Assembly (NCBI GenBank): GCA_903924445.1 | Contig: CAIYBQ010000348.1 | Coordinates: 1 to 28,378 of the forward strand | Direction of reading: 5' to 3' | Length of the DNA stretch: 28,378 nt | Source of the DNA: an uncultured Armatimonadota bacterium | GTDB lineage: Bacteria > Armatimonadota > Armatimonadia > Armatimonadales > Armatimonadaceae | Part shown: piece after piece, positions 22,361 through 28,378 of the stretch | Position numbering within the stretch: the stretch's first letter is position 1 | How the letters are laid out: each line of letters begins with the position of its first letter | Notes under the pieces: generated by a model | Database searches by the model: none | The model's input: the letters and a program-made list of their open reading frames with translations, nothing else | Told to the model about the DNA's origin: nothing | Position numbers and translations under genes: made by a program

Positions 22361-23623
22361 ATGTCAACCACGGGCAAAACAAACAATAAGCACCTGCAAA
22401 TCATCGGAGCGATGCTGCTTGTTGCAGGTGTTGTTGTTTGGATGAGGTTCACTACGAAGCACTATCGTGTTCAGGACAACAGAAACTTGGATGCACTGGT
22501 TACGATAAAGCCAAAGCGAACGTCGCGACCGGTGTCATTCATCTCTGGTACTCTCGTAGGAAGCGCAGCATCTGCAGATTCCATTGAAGTCTGTTCAGGT
22601 AGCGGGGGGCGCCTCGCCGGACAAAATGTCCAAGCTGGAAAGCCATTTTCGCTTCGGATTCCGAAAACAAGTTCTGATGACATTGCAGTGGTTGCCAGAT
22701 CAAATGGGCGCTTACTTGCCGCGATTTCGGGGACTGAAGCCAATGACTTCGCTGATGTCCGTGTTGGCGAATCGGTCTCCGTTACGTTTGCGACGCGTTT
22801 TGTCGATGTAACTTTGCGTCCAATACGCACTCGTCTGTCCGGGACCTTCACGATTGGTGATGTAACCACCTCTATCGACACTAAAAGTGACATCAATAGC
22901 TCTGACAATGGTGAATTACAGGTTCCCGGGTTACCGCAAAGGGGATTTGTAACGTTCGATATTCTGAATCCCGAATATGCTAAAACCTTTGCATTAACGA
23001 ACATTGCACTGCGAAGCGACAAGGTTCGGACTTTTCCTAAGGTAAAGGTGTATCCGTCGAACGAGCTTCGGGGACGGGTGATTGATACAAAAGGGAAACC
23101 CGTTGCCAACGCAGAAGTCATCATCGGCGGAAACGTACGCAATTTCTGGATGCCAAGAGCTCGAACAGATGCACTTGGTAACTACACGTTTTCACGCTTG
23201 CCGAACGGTGTGTATTCCGTCAAGGCGTTGAGCCGTGAAGATGAATCCGTGTGTTCAGCTCCAATATCGCAAATTGAGTGTGATCATGGTATCCGGACTT
23301 CACTAGCTGATTTAACGCTCAATCGTGGTCGCATTGTCAAATTTGTTATCAATGATTCAAGCAGCAATCAAACACAACCGGTCTTCCTAAAGGTATCGGG
23401 TGAAGCTGATGGCAGGCCTTGGGTGATGACCTACCTAATGCTACGTGATCAACCAACTAAAATTCTTCTCCCAAAGGGTGTTGTTCATTTTTCTGCAAGC
23501 CAACAACCGCGCAATGGCATGATGCCCATCGTTAGGAACATTACAGTCTCACCAGCGGATATGACCGTGGATACGGTAAAAGATCAAATCGTTACCGTAC
23601 GTATCCTGCCTCGACCTGTTTAA
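22361..23623 (+). CDS. Membrane-anchored protein with carboxypeptidase-regulatory-like domain
   Basis: This 420-residue protein has one N-terminal transmembrane helix (about 11-28, after a basic start) and a large external beta-rich part. A carboxypeptidase-regulatory-like module is visible at about 237-290 (ELRGRVIDTKGKPVANAEVIIGG, then TDALGNYTFSRLPNGVYSVKAL). The segments before it (SGTLVGSAASADSIEVCSG and LSGTFTIGDVTTSID) look like further beta repeats. No catalytic motif is recognised. The ATG at 22361 is ten bases after GGTGGG; a TTG at 22358 would also fit. It follows the exported protein by 20 bases and is probably its operon partner in a surface structure. Confidence 0.88.
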   Translation: MSTTGKTNNKHLQIIGAMLLVAGVVVWMRFTTKHYRVQDNRNLDALVTIKPKRTSRPVSFISGTLVGSAASADSIEVCSGSGGRLAGQNVQAGKPFSLRIPKTSSDDIAVVARSNGRLLAAISGTEANDFADVRVGESVSVTFATRFVDVTLRPIRTRLSGTFTIGDVTTSIDTKSDINSSDNGELQVPGLPQRGFVTFDILNPEYAKTFALTNIALRSDKVRTFPKVKVYPSNELRGRVIDTKGKPVANAEVIIGGNVRNFWMPRARTDALGNYTFSRLPNGVYSVKALSREDESVCSAPISQIECDHGIRTSLADLTLNRGRIVKFVINDSSSNQTQPVFLKVSGEADGRPWVMTYLMLRDQPTKILLPKGVVHFSASQQPRNGMMPIVRNITVSPADMTVDTVKDQIVTVRILPRPV

Positions 23624-23646
23624 GTACTTTCCGTGGTCTAAATCAC

Positions 23647-23687
23647 GAAAAAATATGGTCCAGAGCAACATTGCTATGGACCGTATT
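23647..23687 (-). terminator. Terminator of the 70-aa protein gene
   Basis: GGTCCA (23657-23662) pairs with TGGACC (23677-23682), extended outward by A/T pairs and inward by AGCAA/TTGCT. On the minus strand the stem is followed by a run of six T bases (23653-23648). It may also end the plus-strand gene at 23623, although the plus side has only a short T tract. Confidence 0.75.
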
Positions 23688-23707
23688 CCAACACAAACAA
23701 AGAATGG

Positions 23708-23920
23708 TTAGCCCCGCTTCAGGAGTGGTAAACCCGTCTTTTCACTTTCCGTTACAACATAACCGGTTGGCACGGCGTCGAGCGCTTGGGTATCCGGAGT
23801 CGTCGGCTTTATCTCTCCTGCGAAGAAATAAAATGGGATGGTTTTTTCACCACGGACGGTATTGCGGACATGAAGATAGAATGTCTTTCCAGACTTTGCT
23901 GAAACATGGCTGTATGCCAT
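23708..23920 (-). CDS. Small conserved protein of unknown function (70 aa)
   Basis: This 70-residue soluble protein begins MAYSHVSAKSGKTFYLHVR, has TIPFYFFAGEIKPT in the middle and ends LDAVPTGYVVTESEKTGLPLLKRG. It resembles a widespread, uncharacterised family of about 70 residues with the layout YSH...YYLH, IYFFA, LPxGYxVxExxxTGLPxLK (recognised from memory). The start is ATG at 23920, ten bases after AGGAGG. The frame opens earlier (ATG at 23959), but that start has no ribosome site. The gene is single, with its own terminator, and lies between plus-strand genes. No enzymatic motif, signal peptide or cysteine pair is seen. Confidence 0.82.
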   Translation of the reverse strand: MAYSHVSAKSGKTFYLHVRNTVRGEKTIPFYFFAGEIKPTTPDTQALDAVPTGYVVTESEKTGLPLLKRG

Positions 23921-23943
23921 AGGGAATAGTCCTCCTAAAACAA

Positions 23944-23989
23944 ATGGTAGTAATGTCACCTGATTTTATCTAGATGTGTCCACTACCAT
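23944..23989. promoter_or_regulatory. Inverted repeat in front of the 70-aa gene
   Basis: ATGGTAGT (23944-23951) and ACTACCAT (23982-23989) are perfect inverted copies 30 bp apart. On the minus strand a TAAAAT (23967-23962) lies between them, a possible -10 box. It may be an operator. The rest of the 147-bp gap up to the esterase shows nothing clear. Confidence 0.35.
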
Positions 23990-24067
23990 GGGCGCATTGT
24001 AACCACGAAATTGTACTGTTGCAATGAACCTTTTTCATAGTTTTGCGTAACGTTGGATTTTGAACCA

Positions 24068-24823
24068 ATGATTGAATTTCAAACGACCTATTACTCATCT
24101 GCTGTCGGTCTTCAGTTAGGAGCCCGAATTCTGGTTCCAGAATCTGGGCCGAGCGGAAAAGCCACGCTCTATCTTTTGCATGGTCTTTCTGATGACCATT
24201 CCATATGGCATCGGCGATCATCCGTCGAACGCTATGTTGAGCCCTGTGATGCCGTGATTGTCATGCCTTATGGTGGCCGTGGATTTTACACAAATGCAGA
24301 TCATGGGTCTAAGTGGGGCGATGCAATAGGCAGTGAGCTGTTGGCAAAAGTCGAAGACTGGTTTGGTGTATCTACATCGTACGAACATCGCTATATCGCT
24401 GGTCTGTCGATGGGAGGCTATGGCGCCTTCAGACTTGCACTGTCCAACCCTGGAGTCTATGGACACGCTGCTAGCATGTCAGGAGCACTAATGATTGGTT
24501 CCCAGTCACTCAACAATCCTCTCCGAAGCGCTGAGTACGACGATGAGCTACGACGTATTTTTACTGATAATCCAGTAGGCACAAATCACGATCTGCTACA
24601 CTTGGCCGCACAGTGCGCCTCAACTGGCCAGCTACCTAACCTATGGATGGATTGTGGTGCATCTGACTTTCTCTTTGACGATAATCAAACGTTCTTTGCA
24701 AGGTTACTTGAGATGAACATGCCTATTCGCTACGAAGTGAGCGAGGGCGGTCATGACTGGCAGTATTGGAATCGCTTGTTGCCGGATGTTCTTCGCTGGA
24801 TGAGACTTACCCCAGCAGCTTAG
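24068..24823 (+). CDS. Esterase of the EstA/esterase D family (alpha/beta hydrolase)
   Basis: This cytoplasmic serine hydrolase of 251 residues belongs to the putative esterase family (PF00756 type). Motifs are LYLLHGLSDDHSIWHRRSSVERYV (about 34-57), the nucleophile elbow GLSMGGYGA (Ser114), the acid CGASDFLFDDN (Asp200) and the base SEGGHDWQYWN (His229). The closest known functions are S-formylglutathione hydrolase and feruloyl or mycolyl-type esterases; the substrate cannot be told from sequence. There is no signal peptide. The ATG at 24068 gives the conserved start; an in-frame TTG at 24053 would add five residues. The 3' end overlaps the convergent rdgB gene by 17 bp. Confidence 0.93.
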   Translation: MIEFQTTYYSSAVGLQLGARILVPESGPSGKATLYLLHGLSDDHSIWHRRSSVERYVEPCDAVIVMPYGGRGFYTNADHGSKWGDAIGSELLAKVEDWFGVSTSYEHRYIAGLSMGGYGAFRLALSNPGVYGHAASMSGALMIGSQSLNNPLRSAEYDDELRRIFTDNPVGTNHDLLHLAAQCASTGQLPNLWMDCGASDFLFDDNQTFFARLLEMNMPIRYEVSEGGHDWQYWNRLLPDVLRWMRLTPAA

Positions 24824-25421
24824 ACTTTTGGATGATCTCCAATAGGTTTCTAAGGGCAACTCCGCGGTGCGAAATTGCATGCTTTTCTGCTGGACTTAGT
24901 TCAGCGGCAGTGATTTCGTAGTTAGGCGCAACGAAAAAAATTCGATCGTAACCAAAGCCACCGTGACCAGAAGACGAATGAGCGATTCGCCCTTCCATGG
25001 TTCCTTGCGAAACCGCAATTACATCGCCAGCTGCATCCGTTAGGGAAAGTGCACATACGTATCGACACGTCCGCTGGTCATCTGGAGTCTCTTGTAGGAG
25101 ATCGAGTGTCTTTCGTATCCAATCTTCCGCTGATGACCCAGCGCCAGCCCAGCGGGCACTGAAAATGCCAGGAGCGCCATCGAGAGCATCGATACATATC
25201 CCGCTGTCATCCGCAAGGGCAGGTAAGCCCGTGAATGCAGCTGCTGCCTTTGCTTTGATCGTGGCGTTCTCTAAAAATGTCGACCCTGTCTCTTCAGGCT
25301 CCGGAATTCCAGGGAAGTCCCGCATCGAGTAGACTTCAACTGGAAATCCGGACAACATCTGTTGCAGCTCGTCCACTTTGTGGGCATTGTGCGTTGCAAG
25401 AACCAGTTGTGTCTTACTCAA
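24807..25421 (-). CDS. rdgB: XTP/dITP pyrophosphatase RdgB (HAM1)
   Basis: This house-cleaning nucleotidase of 204 residues hydrolyses dITP, XTP and ITP to monophosphates. Motifs are LVLATHNAHKVDEL (7-19), ETGSTFLENATIKAKAAA, the metal site ALADDSGICIDALDGAPGIFSARWAG (about 69-93), GHGGFGYDRIFF, and SHRGVALRNL near the C-terminus. The start is TTG at 25421, overlapping the rph stop as TTGA. The rph-rdgB order is common in bacteria. The last 17 bp overlap the convergent esterase gene. Confidence 0.96.
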   Translation of the reverse strand: MSKTQLVLATHNAHKVDELQQMLSGFPVEVYSMRDFPGIPEPEETGSTFLENATIKAKAAAAFTGLPALADDSGICIDALDGAPGIFSARWAGAGSSAEDWIRKTLDLLQETPDDQRTCRYVCALSLTDAAGDVIAVSQGTMEGRIAHSSSGHGGFGYDRIFFVAPNYEITAAELSPAEKHAISHRGVALRNLLEIIQKSKLLG

Positions 25422-26119
25422 CGATTGATTGCCTTCACTTGTTCGGCAAAAAGTTGATCCAAACCAACTTGGGCAACATCGAGGAGTTTGTTCATCGTCA
25501 CTCGATCGTAAGGCATTCCTTCTGCAGTTCCTTGAACCTCAACATAGCGGCCATCCGCAAGAGCAACAATATTCATGTCTACCTGCGCGCGGCTATCTTC
25601 TTCGTAACAGAGATCGAGAAGCGGTACTCCGCCAACAACGCCCACACTTACCGCTGCAATCTGGCCAGTGATGAACTTGTTGGACATACCCAAATTTTTG
25701 ACCGCAAGACAGAGAGCAACGTAAGCACCGGTGATTGATGCACAACGTGTACCTCCATCGGCGCCGATCACATCACAGTCGAGGATGATTGTTCGCTCAC
25801 CAAGGCGTTCAAGGTCAACAATTGCGCGGAGGCTGCGGCCAATCAGACGTTGGATTTCAATGGTTCTTCCGTTAGGTTTCAGACGGTCGCGTTCGTTACG
25901 GTCACGGCCAGAACGAGGCAGCATTGCGTACTCACCCGTGAGCCAACCGCTACCTTTACCCTTCATCCATCCTGGAACGCGCTCCTCGATGGTAGCTGTA
26001 CAAAGCACACGGGTATCACCAAGATTGATTTGACAGCTTCCCTCAGCAAATGGCATCGCATTAGGAATGATTTCAAGGTTGCGAAGCTCGAGTGGTTCAC
26101 GGTTGTCAAATCTAAGCAT
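25418..26119 (-). CDS. rph: Ribonuclease PH
   Basis: This phosphate-dependent 3'-5' exoribonuclease of 233 residues trims tRNA 3' ends as a hexamer. Motifs are GSCQINLGDTRVLCTATIEERVPGW, GWLTGEYAMLPRSGRDRNERDR, GRTIEIQRLIGRSLRAIVDLE, TIILDCDVIGADGGTRCASITGAYVAL, LDLCYEEDSRAQVDMN and EVQGTAEG. The ATG at 26119 follows GGAG by seven bases and gives the usual MLRFDNREPLELR N-terminus. A frame extending to 26155 lacks a ribosome site. It is coupled to rdgB downstream. Confidence 0.97.
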   Translation of the reverse strand: MLRFDNREPLELRNLEIIPNAMPFAEGSCQINLGDTRVLCTATIEERVPGWMKGKGSGWLTGEYAMLPRSGRDRNERDRLKPNGRTIEIQRLIGRSLRAIVDLERLGERTIILDCDVIGADGGTRCASITGAYVALCLAVKNLGMSNKFITGQIAAVSVGVVGGVPLLDLCYEEDSRAQVDMNIVALADGRYVEVQGTAEGMPYDRVTMNKLLDVAQVGLDQLFAEQVKAINR

Positions 26120-26170
26120 CAAAAATCTCCAGTCCAACCAAACAATATGCGCCAAAGAACGGACAATATT

Positions 26171-26713
26171 TTACATCTGTGAGAATCCACACGTGCGGCA
26201 AATGACGGAAATAATTGTCAGCTCAATGGATGTGTTCTGTGAACCATCTGCATAAACAAATGTCACGGAACATCCATCGATTCGGTTTCCATCATCAAGG
26301 AATCTTGGATGGAAGTTGAACGGTTCGTGGTTGCAAGCAATGGATGCCACCAAACTTGGCCCGATCGCTAGTGTCGGGATTAGCATCTCGTTCAGGTCAA
26401 ATCCCAGCGACAAACAAATCTTTAGCAAGTCAGTTCGCCGACATGTTGTTTGAACGCTGCTAAGCAGAACCGTATGGCTGCAAGTTTTGACCCGTGTGAG
26501 GCCAACCTTTGTGTCGTCCTCAGGCACACGCAACCCCGGAATCCAAAAACGATAATCGGGAATCATCAAACCCACTGCGTTCAAAATCTCAGCGCGTACA
26601 TCAGGAGAAATGGCGCGGGAAAGTTGAAATTCCGTTTCAATACCTAATCGGTTGGATGGAATTGCAGGCTGCACACACGAGTGTATTCGAAACACCCTTG
26701 TAATTGTGCACAA
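26171..26713 (-). CDS. Hypothetical protein with C-terminal CxxC
   Basis: This is a 543-bp open frame with no competing frame of similar size. The product (180 residues) is not recognised. It contains VRAEILNAVGLMIPDYRFWIPGLRVPEDD, an unusually cysteine-rich middle, HEPFNFHPRFLDDGNRIDGCSVTFVYADGS, and ends ICRTCGFSQM, which could be half of a zinc-binding site. No signal peptide or membrane helix is evident. The suggested start is TTG at 26713, three bases after AGGAGCG, close to the divergent ABC-transporter gene. It lies 51 bp upstream of rph on the same strand and may be the first gene of the rph-rdgB operon. The start is uncertain. Confidence 0.6.
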   Translation of the reverse strand: MCTITRVFRIHSCVQPAIPSNRLGIETEFQLSRAISPDVRAEILNAVGLMIPDYRFWIPGLRVPEDDTKVGLTRVKTCSHTVLLSSVQTTCRRTDLLKICLSLGFDLNEMLIPTLAIGPSLVASIACNHEPFNFHPRFLDDGNRIDGCSVTFVYADGSQNTSIELTIISVICRTCGFSQM

Positions 26714-26726
26714 ACGCTCCTAATAT
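26698..26726 (+). promoter_or_regulatory. Candidate promoter of the ABC transporter gene, with palindrome in the spacer
   Basis: TTGTAA (26698-26703), exactly 17 bases, then TAATAT (26721-26726). A start near 26732 gives a leader of about 20 bases containing AAGGGGG. The spacer holds the perfect 10-bp palindrome TTGTGCACAA (26704-26713), a possible operator, which also covers the start codon of the divergent gene. Confidence 0.4.
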
Positions 26727-26752
26727 TGGCTCGTAGAAGGGGGATGTGCCAC

Positions 26753-28378
26753 GTGAAGATGCGTGTTGTTCGACCCATCATTTTTGCATTGTTAGCTACA
26801 ACTCTCCTTGCCGTATCACCCGCGATTGCCAAGGCTGACAAGATCAAACTGGTTGTCTGGGGACTCCAATCCGGTAAGGAAACGGCAGGTTTGGATGCTC
26901 AAATTGCTAAATTTGAGCGCCTGAATCCTGACATTGATGTCTCAAACCTGTCCATCGGTGCTGGGAAAATGAATCCCCAGAAACTGATGACCAGCATTGT
27001 CGGCGGTGCTCCCCCTGATGTTATTCATCAGGATCGTTTTACGGTTGGCGATTGGGCTAGTCGTGGAACGTTTATGCCCCTCGATGGCTTTCTTGCCAAA
27101 GAATCCGGCCCCGAATCCATCAAGGAATCCAACTACTATCCGGCAGCCTGGAAGGAAGCTGTATATCAAGGAAAGGTTTTCGCAATTCCGACCGGTATCG
27201 ATGACCGGATGCTTATGTACAACCGCAAGGTTTTTCGGGATGCAGGGCTTGATCCAGATAAGCCACCGCGCACGTGGGAAGAGCTGCGAGCGATGGCGAA
27301 GAAAATCACATCGCGAAACGCAGATGGCACCTATAAGCGCATCGGCTACATTCCCCACCTTAGTACGTACGGAAACTCCTGGTTTTACATCTATTCATGG
27401 ATGAATGGCGGGTCCTTTATGACCCAGGATGGCAAAACTTGTACGCTGAACACTCCTGAAAATGTGGAGGCTTTGCAGTATCTCGTTGACCTGTACAACG
27501 ATGCTGGTGGTTACAACGCAGCTAATGTGTTTCAGTCAGGTTTTCAGGGTGGGGAGCAAGATCCATTCTTTATCGGCAAAATTGGAATGGTCATTCACGG
27601 TTCGTGGGTGATCCCAAACATTGCTAGGTATGCCCCTGACCTTGACTTTGGCGTCGCGCCACCGCCCGTTCCCGAAGCACGTCTAAATGGAACCGGACGC
27701 TTCAAAGGGATGGACCCGCAGCTTACTTGGACCGGCGGCTATTCATTTGCGATTCCTCAGGGAGCCAAACAACCGGAGGCTGGCTGGCGCTTCATCAAGT
27801 TCATGCTTAGTGAAGATGGCTACCGAACGTACAATGTTGCTGCGAAGGCATACAACGAGCGTCTGGGACGACCCTATGTGTTTGGTCTGACGGCGAATGC
27901 CAAAATCAACGATGTTTTGTTGAAAGAGTTTCCTCCGACCCTTACACGGTTGTACGCAGCACAAAAGGCCTATATAGACATCCTTCCCAAGGCAAACTAC
28001 CGCCCGGTAACGTTTGTTGGACAAACCCTGTGGGATGCTCACGTGCGTGCAATGGAACGTGCTTCCCTTGGCGAACAAACACCCGAGGCAGCACTTGCAG
28101 AGCAGCAAGCTATCGTTCAAAAGGCACTAGATAAAGCCGAAAAACGAAACAAACTACCACTGTTCAACGCGACGATTCCTCTCGTAGTGATCGGTCTGAT
28201 AACAGCTGCTGGGATTGCGTTTGGCATTGTTCGGATGCGAAAAGAGCTTGGCAATTCGCGAATGGCAAAGCGGGATGCTCTGGCTGGTTACTTAATGGCC
28301 GGTCCCTGGATTGTAGGCTTCATTCTTCTGACACTTGGGCCGATCGTTGCGAGCGCATTGCTCGCGTTCTGCGACTAC
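26753..28378 (+). CDS. Sugar ABC transporter: solute-binding protein fused to MalF-type permease (3' end outside window)
   Basis: The frame is open without a stop from 26753 to the window end (542 codons). A signal peptide (VVRPIIFALLATTLLAVSPAIA) leads to a family-1 extracellular solute-binding domain (about 25-440), with GAPPDVIHQDRF, AIPTGIDDRMLMYNRKVFRDAG, KIGMVIHGSWVIPNIARYAP and GGYSFAIPQGAKQPEAGWRFIKFM. A helical linker (LAEQQAIVQKALDKAEKR) precedes a transmembrane helix (about 472-489). After a basic cytoplasmic stretch comes a typical sugar-permease N-terminus (KRDALAGYLMAGPWIVGF, LGPIVASALLAFCDY). The topology is consistent: binding domain outside, helix inward, permease helix 1 starting in the cytoplasm. 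The substrate is unknown. GTG at 26753 is nine bases after AAGGGGG; an in-frame ATG at 26744 abuts the G run and is less likely. Confidence 0.93.
   Translation, partial: MKMRVVRPIIFALLATTLLAVSPAIAKADKIKLVVWGLQSGKETAGLDAQIAKFERLNPDIDVSNLSIGAGKMNPQKLMTSIVGGAPPDVIHQDRFTVGDWASRGTFMPLDGFLAKESGPESIKESNYYPAAWKEAVYQGKVFAIPTGIDDRMLMYNRKVFRDAGLDPDKPPRTWEELRAMAKKITSRNADGTYKRIGYIPHLSTYGNSWFYIYSWMNGGSFMTQDGKTCTLNTPENVEALQYLVDLYNDAGGYNAANVFQSGFQGGEQDPFFIGKIGMVIHGSWVIPNIARYAPDLDFGVAPPPVPEARLNGTGRFKGMDPQLTWTGGYSFAIPQGAKQPEAGWRFIKFMLSEDGYRTYNVAAKAYNERLGRPYVFGLTANAKINDVLLKEFPPTLTRLYAAQKAYIDILPKANYRPVTFVGQTLWDAHVRAMERASLGEQTPEAALAEQQAIVQKALDKAEKRNKLPLFNATIPLVVIGLITAAGIAFGIVRMRKELGNSRMAKRDALAGYLMAGPWIVGFILLTLGPIVASALLAFCDY

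Noticed and set aside
22471..23142. Minus-strand open frame of 223 codons
   Set aside because: It lies opposite the anchored surface-protein gene, has no recognisable motif and no ribosome site; the plus-strand product has clear domain features.
28060..28280. Frameshift or missing stop between binding protein and permease
   Set aside because: Codon-by-codon reading is continuous, both domains are in the same frame, and the linker and extra helix give sensible topology. An assembly error cannot be fully excluded.
1..28378. tRNA, rRNA, prophage or mobile elements
   Set aside because: No cloverleaf-like sequence, integrase, transposase or phage gene was recognised on either strand by reading.

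Overview
The window looks like the chromosome of an Armatimonadota-type bacterium, possibly Fimbriimonadia. This is inference from gene content only. A division and cell-wall (dcw) cluster carries the DUF881 and small-basic-protein genes typical of Terrabacteria. It lies beside a planctomycete-type cytochrome/PSD1 gene and a DUF1501 gene, a pair found in Planctomycetes, Verrucomicrobia and Armatimonadota. MurE has the DNPR motif of the meso-diaminopimelate type. Base composition is close to even, and TTG starts are frequent.

Layout. (1) 1-5356, minus strand: a DUF1501 protein (cut by the window edge), a large PSCyt1/PSD1 protein, and a ROK sugar kinase that lacks the family's zinc cysteines. 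(2) 5357-5724: a divergent control region with a strong sigma-70-type promoter followed by seven helically phased 11-bp repeats, the probable MraZ operator. (3) 5725-17484, plus strand: mraZ-rsmH-ftsL-ftsI-murE-murF-mraY-ftsW-ddl-ftsQ-DUF881-sbp, tightly packed and mostly translationally coupled. The usual murG, murC, murB and ftsA are absent. (4) 17485-19098: ftsZ with its own leader (an 11-bp inverted repeat ending at the start codon), then a diverged tandem duplication of about 178 bp carrying the terminators of two convergent genes. (5) 19099-21582: a YabE-like DUF348/G5/3D cell-wall protein on the minus strand behind a structured leader, then a possible Rad52/ERF-like protein and ksgA on the plus strand. 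(6) 21639-23623: two exported or anchored proteins with carboxypeptidase-regulatory-like beta domains. (7) 23708-26713: a 70-aa conserved small protein, an esterase, and a minus-strand operon of an unknown protein, RNase PH and RdgB. (8) 26753 to the window end: a sugar ABC importer gene in which the solute-binding protein is fused in frame to the MalF-type permease.

The genes at 5725-18736 supply lipid II precursors (MurE, MurF, MraY, Ddl) and the divisome (FtsL, FtsI, FtsW, FtsQ, FtsZ), with MraZ as probable autoregulator. The 3D protein probably remodels the wall. RsmH and KsgA methylate 16S rRNA, RNase PH trims tRNA ends and RdgB cleans the nucleotide pool. No tRNA, rRNA, CRISPR array or insertion sequence was seen. 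The strongest unusual items are the seven-box MraZ operator, the binding-protein/permease fusion, the duplicated terminator region behind ftsZ, and the structured leaders of ftsZ and the 3D-protein gene.
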